Positions 8,375 through 16,312 of a stretch of DNA of 64,000 bases are shown one piece after another. Under the pieces are notes generated by a model. That model worked only from the letters and a program-made list of their open reading frames with translations, searched no databases and was not told where the DNA came from. The stretch is taken from positions 1-64,000 of the forward strand of contig JBKUOG010000019.1 of NCBI GenBank assembly GCA_046957575.1, read 5' to 3'. The stretch is from UMGS1370 sp046957575 (GTDB lineage: Bacteria > Bacillota > Clostridia > Lachnospirales > Lachnospiraceae). How positions within the stretch are numbered: the first letter of the stretch is position 1; each line of letters opens with the position of its first letter. Made by a program: the position numbers and the translations under genes.

Positions 8375-10516
8375 TCAAAGCTTCATAGAGAGAGAAATCC
8401 TCTTTTTATTTAGATCTACTGACAACACCTTTACCTCAACCACGTCTCCCACGCTGACCGCTTCCAGAGGATGCTTAATGTAGCGCTCTGTCATCTGGGA
8501 AATGTGAACCAGACCATCCTGATGGACTCCGATATCCACAAAAGCGCCAAAATCAATGACATTTCTCACTGTTCCCTTTAAAATCATGCCTGGAGTCAAA
8601 TCTTTCATATCCAGTACATCGGTACGGAGAATCGGTTTCGGCATCTCATCGCGGGGATCTCTTGCAGGCTTTTCCAGCTCTTTTGCAATATCTGACAAGG
8701 TAATTTCACCGATTCCCAGTTCTTCCGAGAGTTCTTTCGGTCTGGTAATTTTCTTGCTGATGCCCTTTAAGCCCCCTGCCAGAATTTCCTCTGTCCGATA
8801 TCCCAGACTGCTCAAAAGTTTTTCAGCGGCCTGATAGCTTTCCGGGTGCACCGAAGTGGTATCTAATGGATTGTCCCCTCCTTTGATTCTCATAAATCCA
8901 GCGCACTGTTCAAAAGCTTTCGGCCCCAGCTTGGCTACTTTCAAAAGCTGTTTCCGGTTGGTAAAAGCTCCATTTTCTTCCCTGTAGGCCACAATATTTT
9001 TAGCCAGAACTTTGCTGATGCCGGAAATATATTCCAAAAGTGAGGCGCTTGCAGTATTTAAGTCTACACCGACTTTGTTTACGCAGTCTTCTACTACTCC
9101 CTGAAGAGTCTCGCTTAAATGCTTCTGGTTCATATCATGCTGATACTGTCCCACACCAATGGATTTTGGATCAATTTTTACCAGTTCCGACAATGGATCC
9201 TGAAGGCGGCGGGCAATGGAAACTGCGCTTCTCTGACCTACGTCAAACTGCGGAAATTCCTCTGTGGCCAGCTTGCTGGCAGAATATACGGACGCCCCCG
9301 CCTCATTGACAATCACATACTGAACCTGTCTTGGAATCTCTTTTAAAAGTTCCACAATGATCTGTTCTGACTCTCTGGACGCAGTGCCGTTTCCCACAGA
9401 AATCAGAGAAACGTGATACTTTTTAATCAGGTCTTTTAAGACTTTCTTAGACTCTTCTACTTTGTTCTGGGGAGCAGTGGGATAAATGACCACTGTATCC
9501 AGGACTTTTCCTGTCCCGTCTACCACTGCCAGCTTGCAGCCGGTCCGAAACGCCGGATCCCAGCCCAATACAACGCGGTTTTCGATGGGAGGCTGCATTA
9601 GAAGCTGCTCTAAGTTTTTGCCGAATACCTGAATAGCTCCATCTTCTGCCTTTTCAGTAAGATAACTGCGGATCTCCCGTTCGATTGCAGGCGCAATCAG
9701 ACGAGCGTAGCTGTCCCCGACCACTTCCTGCAGCACAGGAGTGGTATAAGGATTTTCTCTGGTAATCAACTGCTTTTCCAAAAAACGGAGAATCTGCTCT
9801 TCGGGCGCTGTAATCTTTACTGTGAGAATTTTTTCTTTTTCCCCTCGATTTAAGGCTAAAACCCGATGGCCTGCTATCTTTTTCACTGCCTCTTCATGAT
9901 TATAATACATCTCATAAACAGAAGAAACCGTCTCATCTTTTGCCTGAGAGCAAATCATTCCCTGATCCATCGTTGCCTTGCGGATATAGGCTCGGTACTC
10001 TGCATTGTCAGAAACCGTTTCCGCCAGAATATCCTTTGCCCCATCAATGGCATCTGCGGTGGATAAGACCCCTTTTTCTTCTGAAATGTATGCTTCTGCC
10101 GTCTTTTCCAGCGGCTCTTTTGTCATCTGGAGCGAAATCACATTGGCAAGAGGCTCCAGTCCCTTTTCTCTGGCAATAGTTGCCCTGGTTCGGCGTTTTG
10201 GCTTATACGGGCGGTACAAATCTTCTACTGCCACCAGCGTCGCAGCATCCCTGATCTGTTGTTCCAGTTCTGGAGTCAGCTTGTCTTGTTCTTTAATAGA
10301 AGCAATCACCTGTTCCTTCCGATCTTCCAAATTGCGCAGATAGCGGAGTCTTTCATCTAAATTCCTCAGCACCTCATCACTTAGAGAGCCGGTAGCTTCT
10401 TTCCGATAACGTGCGATAAAGGGGATGGTATTTCCCTCATCAATCAGCTTTACCGCTGCCTCTGCCTGTTTATAGCCAATCTGCAGTTCTTGCTGTAATT
10501 GTTTAATAATATCCAT
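8375..10516 (-). CDS. tex: Tex family RNA-binding transcriptional accessory protein
   Basis: This 713-residue protein has the full Tex layout: an N-terminal helical domain with IPFIARYRKEATG near residue 32, a YqgF/RNase H-like domain (VLGWDPAFRTGCKLAVVDG near 315), a helix-hairpin-helix segment near 480-560, and a C-terminal S1 RNA-binding domain (GMILKGTVRNVIDFGAFVDIG, in parts, near 640). Tex proteins bind nucleic acid and affect transcription or RNA turnover. It opens the tex-ycxB-tsaE-tsaB-rimI run. A 150-bp mobile element lies between its promoter and its start codon, so its mRNA should carry a long structured leader. Confidence 0.95.
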   Translation of the reverse strand: MDIIKQLQQELQIGYKQAEAAVKLIDEGNTIPFIARYRKEATGSLSDEVLRNLDERLRYLRNLEDRKEQVIASIKEQDKLTPELEQQIRDAATLVAVEDLYRPYKPKRRTRATIAREKGLEPLANVISLQMTKEPLEKTAEAYISEEKGVLSTADAIDGAKDILAETVSDNAEYRAYIRKATMDQGMICSQAKDETVSSVYEMYYNHEEAVKKIAGHRVLALNRGEKEKILTVKITAPEEQILRFLEKQLITRENPYTTPVLQEVVGDSYARLIAPAIEREIRSYLTEKAEDGAIQVFGKNLEQLLMQPPIENRVVLGWDPAFRTGCKLAVVDGTGKVLDTVVIYPTAPQNKVEESKKVLKDLIKKYHVSLISVGNGTASRESEQIIVELLKEIPRQVQYVIVNEAGASVYSASKLATEEFPQFDVGQRSAVSIARRLQDPLSELVKIDPKSIGVGQYQHDMNQKHLSETLQGVVEDCVNKVGVDLNTASASLLEYISGISKVLAKNIVAYREENGAFTNRKQLLKVAKLGPKAFEQCAGFMRIKGGDNPLDTTSVHPESYQAAEKLLSSLGYRTEEILAGGLKGISKKITRPKELSEELGIGEITLSDIAKELEKPARDPRDEMPKPILRTDVLDMKDLTPGMILKGTVRNVIDFGAFVDIGVHQDGLVHISQMTERYIKHPLEAVSVGDVVEVKVLSVDLNKKRISLSMKL

Positions 10517-10587
10517 GTCTTTCCTTTTCCTGTCCTTATGTTTTCCGGCCTTTTGGCCCTTTGATACCGAACTTCATCGGATTTTTA

Positions 10588-10737
10588 GCAGCAGTTCAGC
10601 CATGCGAAGATTCAGACAGGAAAAAGCGTTGAAAGCTTATTTTCATAAGAGTTATCCTGTCTGAATCTTCATAAGGCGGACGCCAGACGCTTCTTGTCCG
10701 CGTAAGCTGGCAAAAAGATGCATGGCTGAACTGTTAC
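10588..10737 (+). mobile_element. IS66-type MITE, copy A
   Basis: A 150-bp non-coding element with terminal inverted repeats (CAGTTCAGCCATGC at the left, its complement plus GTTAC at the right) and two internal hairpins. It is flanked by an exact 8-bp direct repeat GATTTTTA (10580-10587 and 10738-10745). The left tip (GCAGCAG instead of GTAACAG) and the second hairpin have decayed, so this copy is probably older. It sits in the leader region of tex. Confidence 0.9.
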
Positions 10738-10770
10738 GATTTTTAACCATTTGCCCCTGGTATCGTAATT

Positions 10771-10799
10771 ATACTATATCCTGGAAATGTTGCTGTCAA
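10771..10799 (-). promoter_or_regulatory. Candidate promoter of tex
   Basis: Minus strand: perfect -35 TTGACA (10794-10799); at 17 bp the -10 is TAGTAT (10771-10776), with TATAAT three bases further. It lies upstream of MITE copy A, which would therefore be transcribed. Confidence 0.6.
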
Positions 10800-10880
10800 G
10801 TAATCGTTGGAATTTTTCCGGGAATCGCAAAAGTTCATTCTTTTTTCACAATTACCCAGCCAGGAACCGGCTATGCCTGG

Positions 10881-10909
10881 TGGACAGCTGGAATTTTTCG
10901 TGGTAAAAT
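10881..10909 (+). promoter_or_regulatory. Promoter of the DUF4190 gene
   Basis: Plus strand: TGGACA (10881-10886), 17-bp spacer, TAAAAT (10904-10909), 55 bp before the start codon. Confidence 0.6.
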
Positions 10910-10964
10910 AAACCATAACCGTCCCAGACAGTGACGAATACGTTTTACAAGCGGAGGAACCAAT

Positions 10965-11543
10965 ATGTCAGACTTTAACCATGAACCTTTATATAAAAAT
11001 CCTGATGACACACAGGACTCACCTCAGGGCAGCCCGCAGCAGCCAGATAACAGCTATCAACAGCCGGATAACAGCTATCAGCAGCCGAATAACGGCTATC
11101 AGCAGCCAAATAACGGCTATCAGCAGCCGGACAGCAATTCCTGGCAGTATCCGCCCCAGCAGAATACTTACTATAACGGATACAACCAGGGAGCTAACCA
11201 AACTCCCTATTATACAGTTCCAGGACAGGGACAGCTTCCTCAGAAGGAAACCAACCCTATGGCAGTTACCTCTATGGTTTTAGGTATTTTTTCCATTATC
11301 TCCTGCTGTGCGTCCCCTCTTGCTGTATTATTGGGCATTGGCGGCATTGTCCTTGCCATCCTTTCCAAAAAGGGGAAGCCTATGAGCGGATTTGCGATTG
11401 CAGGCATTATCCTTTCTGCCATTGGCCTGGTTATCAGCCTGGCATTTTTCGCCTATTATCTGTTTGTTCTTTCTTTGATGAAAGATCCAAGATACGCTTC
11501 TTTCTTTAATGAGATTTTAGAGCAGTACCAGATGCTGCAATAG
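10965..11543 (+). CDS. DUF4190 domain membrane protein with Q/N/P-rich repeat tail
   Basis: This 192-residue protein has a disordered N-terminal half (residues 1-80) with tandem heptads of the form SYQQPDN, then two transmembrane helices (about 98-125 and 140-170) separated by a short basic loop, the DUF4190 arrangement. The start follows GGAGG seven bases upstream. It is one of few plus-strand genes here, has its own promoter, and ends at a hairpin terminator. No function is known. The tail encodes a 21-bp tandem DNA repeat and probably varies in copy number between strains (inference). Confidence 0.8.
   Translation: MSDFNHEPLYKNPDDTQDSPQGSPQQPDNSYQQPDNSYQQPNNGYQQPNNGYQQPDSNSWQYPPQQNTYYNGYNQGANQTPYYTVPGQGQLPQKETNPMAVTSMVLGIFSIISCCASPLAVLLGIGGIVLAILSKKGKPMSGFAIAGIILSAIGLVISLAFFAYYLFVLSLMKDPRYASFFNEILEQYQMLQ
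11040..11123 (+). repeat. 21-bp tandem repeat, four units
   Basis: Four consecutive 21-bp units of the form CAGCCGGATAACAGCTATCAG (one base variable between units) within the DUF4190 gene; they encode the seven-residue QQPDNSY repeat. Confidence 0.9.
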
Positions 11544-11550
11544 ATTTAAA

Positions 11551-11583
11551 GCCGCGCTCCATTTTCGGAACGCGGCCTTTTTA
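11551..11583 (+). terminator. Terminator after the DUF4190 gene
   Basis: Stem GCCGCG (11551-11556) with CGCGGC (11571-11576), extended by CTCC/GGA pairing, followed by TTTTTA. Confidence 0.8.
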
Positions 11584-11602
11584 TATCTGTTTGGAGCGAT
11601 CA

Positions 11603-11989
11603 TCAGGACATCATCTCAATTCCCAAAATAATCAAAACTCCATTTTTTATAATCCAGTTGCCCATTACCACCACTAACCCTCCTATGGCGTAACGGCGGT
11701 AACGCTTCCCAAAAGTCTCTCTCCATCTGTCTTTTTTTCCCGCAAACCAACGGGTCTTGCAGGCAAGATAGCCGACTGTCTCCAGTCCAATCACAACTGC
11801 CGCATAGAGCACAAATGGGTGATAATACAAACTTTTCCCAATCTGGCCGGAAAGAAGCGCCTGCACCGCCCTGGTCCCGCCGCAGCCAGGACAGTAAAGG
11901 CCGGTAAAAAGGCGGAACAAGCAGGGCAGACCTTTTAATGTCTGTACTAAATCCGCCCACGAATTAATCTGCCAGGTCAAAGGCATCAT
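11603..11989 (-). CDS. DUF2752 domain membrane protein
   Basis: The protein has about 128 residues with three hydrophobic segments and the DUF2752 signature YCPGCGGTRAVQALLSG near residue 35. Such proteins are small membrane proteins of unknown function. The start is uncertain: the frame is open to 12028, and the start used here overlaps the 3' end of the aspartate kinase gene by 26 bp with no clear ribosome site, suggesting coupling to lysC translation. It is the last gene of the hom-lysC run. Confidence 0.75.
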   Translation of the reverse strand: MMPLTWQINSWADLVQTLKGLPCLFRLFTGLYCPGCGGTRAVQALLSGQIGKSLYYHPFVLYAAVVIGLETVGYLACKTRWFAGKKDRWRETFGKRYRRYAIGGLVVVMGNWIIKNGVLIILGIEMMS

Positions 11990-13172
11990 GGACCAGACGC
12001 ATTGCCCGATTGGCATCCTGCTCATCAATGAGAACGGTAATCCGAATTTCCGATGTGGCGATCATTTTAATGTTCACGCCTCCATTGGCCAGCGCTTCAA
12101 ACATTTTAGCCGCAACGCCCGGATTGCTGACCATTCCAGCTCCGATAATGGATACTTTTGCCACCGTCTCATCGCAGGTAATCTCGCTGGCTGTAAATCC
12201 CTCTTTATTTTCATTTAAAATATCCAGCGTTTCCGCCAAATCTGTTCTGGCTACAGTGAAAGAAATATCTTTTGTATCTTCCCTTCCTACAGACTGAATA
12301 ATAATGTCTACATTGATCTGGTTCTTTGCCAGCATATTAAAAATGCGGAAAGCAATACCAGGTTCATTTTTTACTCCAATCACTGAAATTCTCGCTGTAT
12401 TTTTGTCAACAGCCACACCGCTTACCAGCATACGCTCCACTTTCGTCTCCTCCTTTACGATCGTTCCCTCTGCCCTTGTCAGACTGGAAAGAACCACCAG
12501 TTCTACTCCATACTTTTTTGCCATCTCCACCGAACGGTTGTGGAGAACTTTTGCTCCTAATGACGCAAACTCCAGCATTTCATCATAGGAAACCTCTGCA
12601 AGTTTTCTTGCATTGGGAACAATTCTCGGATCTGCGGTATAAACGCCTTCTACATCTGTATAAATCTCACATCGATCCGCCCGAAGCGCTGCAGCAATTG
12701 CAACTGCCGTTGTATCCGATCCGCCCCTTCCCAGAGTTGTCATATCGTCATACCGGTTAATGCCCTGGAAACCAGTTACAATCACAATTTTTCTGGCATC
12801 CAGCTCGTGCCGGATACGATTGGTATCAATCTTTTTTAATTTTGCCTTGGTGTATGCGCTTGTAGTGTACATTCCCACCTGGGCTGCATTGAGGGAAATT
12901 GCCGGCGCTCCCAGTGCATGCATGGCCATAGCCATCAGCGCTACCGACACCTGCTCGCCTGTCACAAGAAGCATGTCCAGCTCCCTTTTTGGCGGATTGT
13001 AGTTGATATCATAAGCTTTGCTTAACAGTCCATCTGTGGTCTTACCCATGGCGGACAGCACAATCACCACATCATTTCCCTTTTCATAGTCCTCTATGCA
13101 GCGCCTGGCTACATTCATGATTTTCTCTTTATCTGCGACGGAACTTCCGCCAAACTTCTTTACAATCAGCAT
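11964..13172 (-). CDS. lysC: Aspartate kinase
   Basis: Aspartokinase phosphorylates L-aspartate as the first step to lysine, methionine and threonine. The 402-residue protein starts with KKFGGSSVAD, carries VTGFQGINRYDDMTTLGRGGSDTT (VTGFQG and LGRGGSDTT) near residues 140-160, IYTDVEGVYTADPR near 178, and two C-terminal ACT domains (from about 265) for feedback control. The ATG at 13172 has GGGAGGAGACC directly upstream; an ATG 14 codons earlier lacks this. It follows hom by 43 bp in an aspartate-family operon with an ACT regulator gene. Confidence 0.95.
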   Translation of the reverse strand: MLIVKKFGGSSVADKEKIMNVARRCIEDYEKGNDVVIVLSAMGKTTDGLLSKAYDINYNPPKRELDMLLVTGEQVSVALMAMAMHALGAPAISLNAAQVGMYTTSAYTKAKLKKIDTNRIRHELDARKIVIVTGFQGINRYDDMTTLGRGGSDTTAVAIAAALRADRCEIYTDVEGVYTADPRIVPNARKLAEVSYDEMLEFASLGAKVLHNRSVEMAKKYGVELVVLSSLTRAEGTIVKEETKVERMLVSGVAVDKNTARISVIGVKNEPGIAFRIFNMLAKNQINVDIIIQSVGREDTKDISFTVARTDLAETLDILNENKEGFTASEITCDETVAKVSIIGAGMVSNPGVAAKMFEALANGGVNIKMIATSEIRITVLIDEQDANRAMRLVHDAFDLAD

Positions 13173-13215
13173 GGTCTCCTCCCGATTTGCAGCAGCTCTG
13201 CAAAATGATGCCATT

Positions 13216-14460
13216 TTATTCTGCCCGTATTACACTGATAATACCAGAAACGCATTCTTTTCTCTTATTAAATTCCTCTTCCGTCATGGTTTGGGTCAAC
13301 ACTCCAAATTCAGAAAGTCCCTCCAATTCCAGGATCTGTTCTGCTTTAAGCGTGTTGGAAATCTCCTCTTTCCAAGAAGAATTTTCCCCCTTTATCCGCA
13401 CAAAATAGCGGAAAGAGCCCTGGGTAATCGGAGAAATCTCCTGCTTTTCCTCTGTCCAGCCAAGCGGAATGTTTTCCCTGGAAAAAACTGCCGCTTCTAT
13501 CATATCTGCCACTACTGCACTGGCAGTTGGCAGGCGTCCTGCACCGCTTCCAAAATACATGGAAGTGCCCAGCATATTGCCTTTCACCACAATTCCATTG
13601 TACACGTCGCTTACTCCATACAGAGGATTTTCCGGCCCTATCATCATAGGCGCCACAAACGCAGTCACTTTTTCTTCCTGGATGCGGCTGGATCCAAACA
13701 GTTTTACAGACATGCCTAACTTTGCAGCATAGCGAAAATCGGTATCTGTAATCTTGGTAATTCCTTCTGTATAGATGTCCTCAAAATTCACTTCCCTGCC
13801 TGTAGCCATGGCAGTCAGAATTGCGATTTTACGGCAGGTATCATATCCCTCTACATCGGCCTCTGGATTGCGCTCCGCATAGCCTAAATCCTGGGCTTCT
13901 TTTAAAGCCTGCTCAAAGCTTTCTTTGCACTGATCCATTTTCGTGAGAATATAATTGGTGGTTCCATTTAAGATACCAGTAATCTCTTCAATCTTTTCTC
14001 CCATCAGACAGCGGTACAGGGTACGGATAATCGGAATGCCGCCTCCGGTGCTGGCTTCAAACAAAAAGTTTACCTGCTTTTTCCTTGCAATTTCCAGAAG
14101 TTCTGTACCGCAGGCAGCGACCAGCGCTTTATTGGATGTGGCCACATGCTTTCCCGCCAGCAGACATGCCTTTACAAACTCATAAGCCGGATGAACCCCG
14201 CCCATGGTTTCCACTACAATCTCAATCTCCGGATCTTCTTCTATCACTCTGATATCGTGAACAATTTTATTTTCTACTGGAGTTCCCGGAAAATCCCGAA
14301 GATCCAGAACATATTTTACCTCGATTTCTCTTCCGGCACGTTTGCCAATAATGTCTTTATTTCTCTCTAAAATCTCTACCACACCGGATCCGATAGTCCC
14401 GTATCCCATCACCGCTGCGGCTGCTTTTTTGCCTGCCATTCCCTCTGTACCCATTTTCAT
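13216..14460 (-). CDS. hom: Homoserine dehydrogenase
   Basis: Homoserine dehydrogenase reduces aspartate semialdehyde to homoserine using NAD(P)H. The 414-residue protein has the Rossmann motif GYGTIGSGVVEIL near residue 20, TSNKALVA near 105, the family signature NGTTNYILTKM near 165, and a C-terminal ACT domain (about 330-410) expected to bind threonine. The start follows AAGGGGACT. It lies between the ACT-domain gene and lysC, so the operon commits aspartate to the threonine/methionine branch. Confidence 0.96.
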   Translation of the reverse strand: MKMGTEGMAGKKAAAAVMGYGTIGSGVVEILERNKDIIGKRAGREIEVKYVLDLRDFPGTPVENKIVHDIRVIEEDPEIEIVVETMGGVHPAYEFVKACLLAGKHVATSNKALVAACGTELLEIARKKQVNFLFEASTGGGIPIIRTLYRCLMGEKIEEITGILNGTTNYILTKMDQCKESFEQALKEAQDLGYAERNPEADVEGYDTCRKIAILTAMATGREVNFEDIYTEGITKITDTDFRYAAKLGMSVKLFGSSRIQEEKVTAFVAPMMIGPENPLYGVSDVYNGIVVKGNMLGTSMYFGSGAGRLPTASAVVADMIEAAVFSRENIPLGWTEEKQEISPITQGSFRYFVRIKGENSSWKEEISNTLKAEQILELEGLSEFGVLTQTMTEEEFNKRKECVSGIISVIRAE

Positions 14461-14482
14461 AGTCCCCTTCCATATTATTGTG

Positions 14483-14926
14483 CTATTCCCTGGCCAAAAT
14501 CTTCACATAATGGATGCCGTTCATGTTCTCCATCTCTTCAATCATGCTGGAAACGTTTCCTGTATGATTCTGCACCTCCACACTAAGTGTCAGCATCGCC
14601 ACACCATTGACCGGAATACTCTGATGAATGGTCAGAATATTGGCTTTGTAAATTGCCACTACATGCAGAAGATCCGAGAGCAGTCCCTGCTCATCATCCA
14701 TCTGGATAACCAGAGTAATTGTCTTTCCCTTAGTGTTGTCATAGAAAGGAAATATATCATCTTTGTATTTATAAAAAGAGCTGCGGCTGATTCCCACCCT
14801 GTCTGTTGCCTCCTGGACAGTAATCGCCCTCTCAGACTCTAAAAGACGTTTTGCTTCTACTACTTTTAAAAGCACTTCTGGAACCGCCCTCTGTTTTAAC
14901 ACAAAATATTTGCTTTTCTCTTCCAT
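14483..14926 (-). CDS. ACT domain-containing protein (PheB / UPF0735 type)
   Basis: The 147-residue protein starts SKYFVLKQRAVPEVLLKVVEAK, shown here as KYFVLKQRAVPEVLLK, the UPF0735 signature. It has an N-terminal helix-turn-helix-like segment (VQEATDRVGISRSSFYKYKD, residues about 36-55) and a C-terminal ACT domain. Such proteins are thought to sense an amino acid and are often linked to hom. The ATG at 14926 follows GAGGAGAATC; the upstream ATG at 14980 lies at the promoter -10 and is rejected. It is the first gene of the hom-lysC operon. Confidence 0.88.
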   Translation of the reverse strand: MEEKSKYFVLKQRAVPEVLLKVVEAKRLLESERAITVQEATDRVGISRSSFYKYKDDIFPFYDNTKGKTITLVIQMDDEQGLLSDLLHVVAIYKANILTIHQSIPVNGVAMLTLSVEVQNHTGNVSSMIEEMENMNGIHYVKILARE

Positions 14927-14987
14927 GATTCTCCTCTTATTCCTACTGAATGTCCGTACATAGAGCACATTTGTATTCATGGTAAAG

Positions 14988-15016
14988 ATATTATCACATT
15001 CATTTCAAGTATGCAA
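14988..15016 (-). promoter_or_regulatory. Promoter of the ACT-hom-lysC operon
   Basis: Minus strand: TTGCAT (15011-15016), 17-bp spacer, TAATAT (14988-14993), 62 bp before the ACT gene start. No riboswitch or T-box is apparent in the short leader. Confidence 0.6.
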
Positions 15017-15084
15017 CTGTTTTTTCCCATATACTCTGTCTCTAATCTGTATCTTATGGAATACATTATGAACGTAAGAAATCA

Positions 15085-15105
15085 GCCCGAACAAACTGTT
15101 CGGGC
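15085..15105 (-). terminator. Hairpin after prfB
   Basis: Perfect 9-bp stem GCCCGAACA/TGTTCGGGC with a 3-nt loop, 18 bp after the prfB stop; the following T-tract is weak. Confidence 0.6.
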
Positions 15106-15122
15106 CGTAATCACCTTTGTTG

Positions 15123-16260
15123 TTAATCTGTCATCTGCGCATGTTTATCCGGACATCCAAGACTCAGCCATTTTAAATAAGCGCTGATAAACGGATCCAG
15201 ATTGCCATTGAGCACACTGTCTGCATTGCCAACTTCTTCACCGGTGCGGTGATCTTTTACCATAGTATATGGCTGCAGAACATAGGAGCGAATCTGATTG
15301 CCCCAGCCAATCTCTTTGACTTCTCCCCGAATATCGGAAAGCTTTTCTGCATTCTCCTGCTGCTTTAACATATACAGCTTGGCTTTTAACATCTGCATGG
15401 CCTTATCCTTATTTTGGAACTGGGAACGTTCATTCTGGCACTGAACTACAATTCCAGTGGGAATATGAGTAATACGAATAGCAGAAGACGTCTTGTTAAT
15501 GTGCTGCCCGCCGGCTCCGCTGGATCGGTAAGTGTCAATCCTCAAATCATCTGGATTAATCTCCACATCCAGGTCTTCCTCAATATCCGGCATCACATCA
15601 CAGGACACAAATGATGTCTGCCGCTTGCCTGCTGCATTAAAAGGGGAAATACGGACCAGGCGGTGGACCCCTCTCTCTGATTTCAAATAGCCAAAGGCAT
15701 TTTCCCCGTTAATCTGAACAGTGACAGACTTAATGCCTGCCTCATCTCCGTCCAGAATATCCAGAACTTCCACAGAAAACCCGCGGCTTTCCGCCCATCT
15801 TAAATACATGCGGTACAGCATACTGCACCAGTCACAGGATTCTGTGCCGCCGGCTCCGGCATTAAGGCGCAGAATCGCATTGCAGCTGTCATACTCCCCT
15901 GTAAGAAGCGTGGATAAACGCATTTTCTCCAGCCCCATTGCAAATTCATCTAACATATCCTGAATCTCAGGGATGACTTCCGGAGTGTTTTCTTCGTAGC
16001 CCATCTCGAGCATCACTTCTATCTCTTCGTAAAGATTTTCCAGATGCCTGTAGCCTTCCACTGTATCTTTTAAATTTTTTGCTTCTTTTACAATCTTGGT
16101 TGAGCGCTCGGCATCTTCCCAGAAACTGGGTTCCTCCATACTCTTATCAAGTTCGTCAATCTTCCTTAACTTAGCATCTAAGTTAAAGTGAATCCCTCAC
16201 TTCCACCAGAGGCTTTTTGAATGTGGACAGTGTATATTTAAACTGATCCAATTCGACCAC
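15123..16260 (-). CDS. prfB: Peptide chain release factor 2, programmed +1 frameshift
   Basis: RF2 releases peptides at UGA and UAA codons. Translation starts at GTG 16260 (after CAGGTGAAACTT), reads 25 codons encoding VELDQFKYTLS... to LVEVRDSL, and meets an in-frame TAA at 16185-16183. A +1 shift on CTT continues as NLDAKLRKIDELDKSMEEPSFW to 15123, giving about 378 residues. The main frame contains the GGQ motif in SSGAGGQHINKT near the expected place, and an anticodon-mimic region follows the family. The zero-frame stop is UAA, whereas the classic site uses UGA. It lies upstream of the ACT operon and downstream of secA. Confidence 0.95.
16182..16198 (-). other. RF2 programmed frameshift site
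   Basis: Minus strand reads AGG GAT TCA CTT TAA C. It contains an internal Shine-Dalgarno-like AGGG, the slippery CTT, and a stop. The stop is TAA rather than TGA, and the SD element is weaker than the classic AGGGGG. Confidence 0.9.
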
Positions 16261-16312
16261 AAGTTTCACCTGCTTTCTTATTTTTTATGACAGTCCGGCA
16301 GCAATACTGTTT

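Noticed and set aside
16139..16260. prfB as a pseudogene broken by a stop
   Set aside because: The stop lies at the exact position of the programmed RF2 shift after CTT, and the +1 frame continues the RF2 sequence without a gap.
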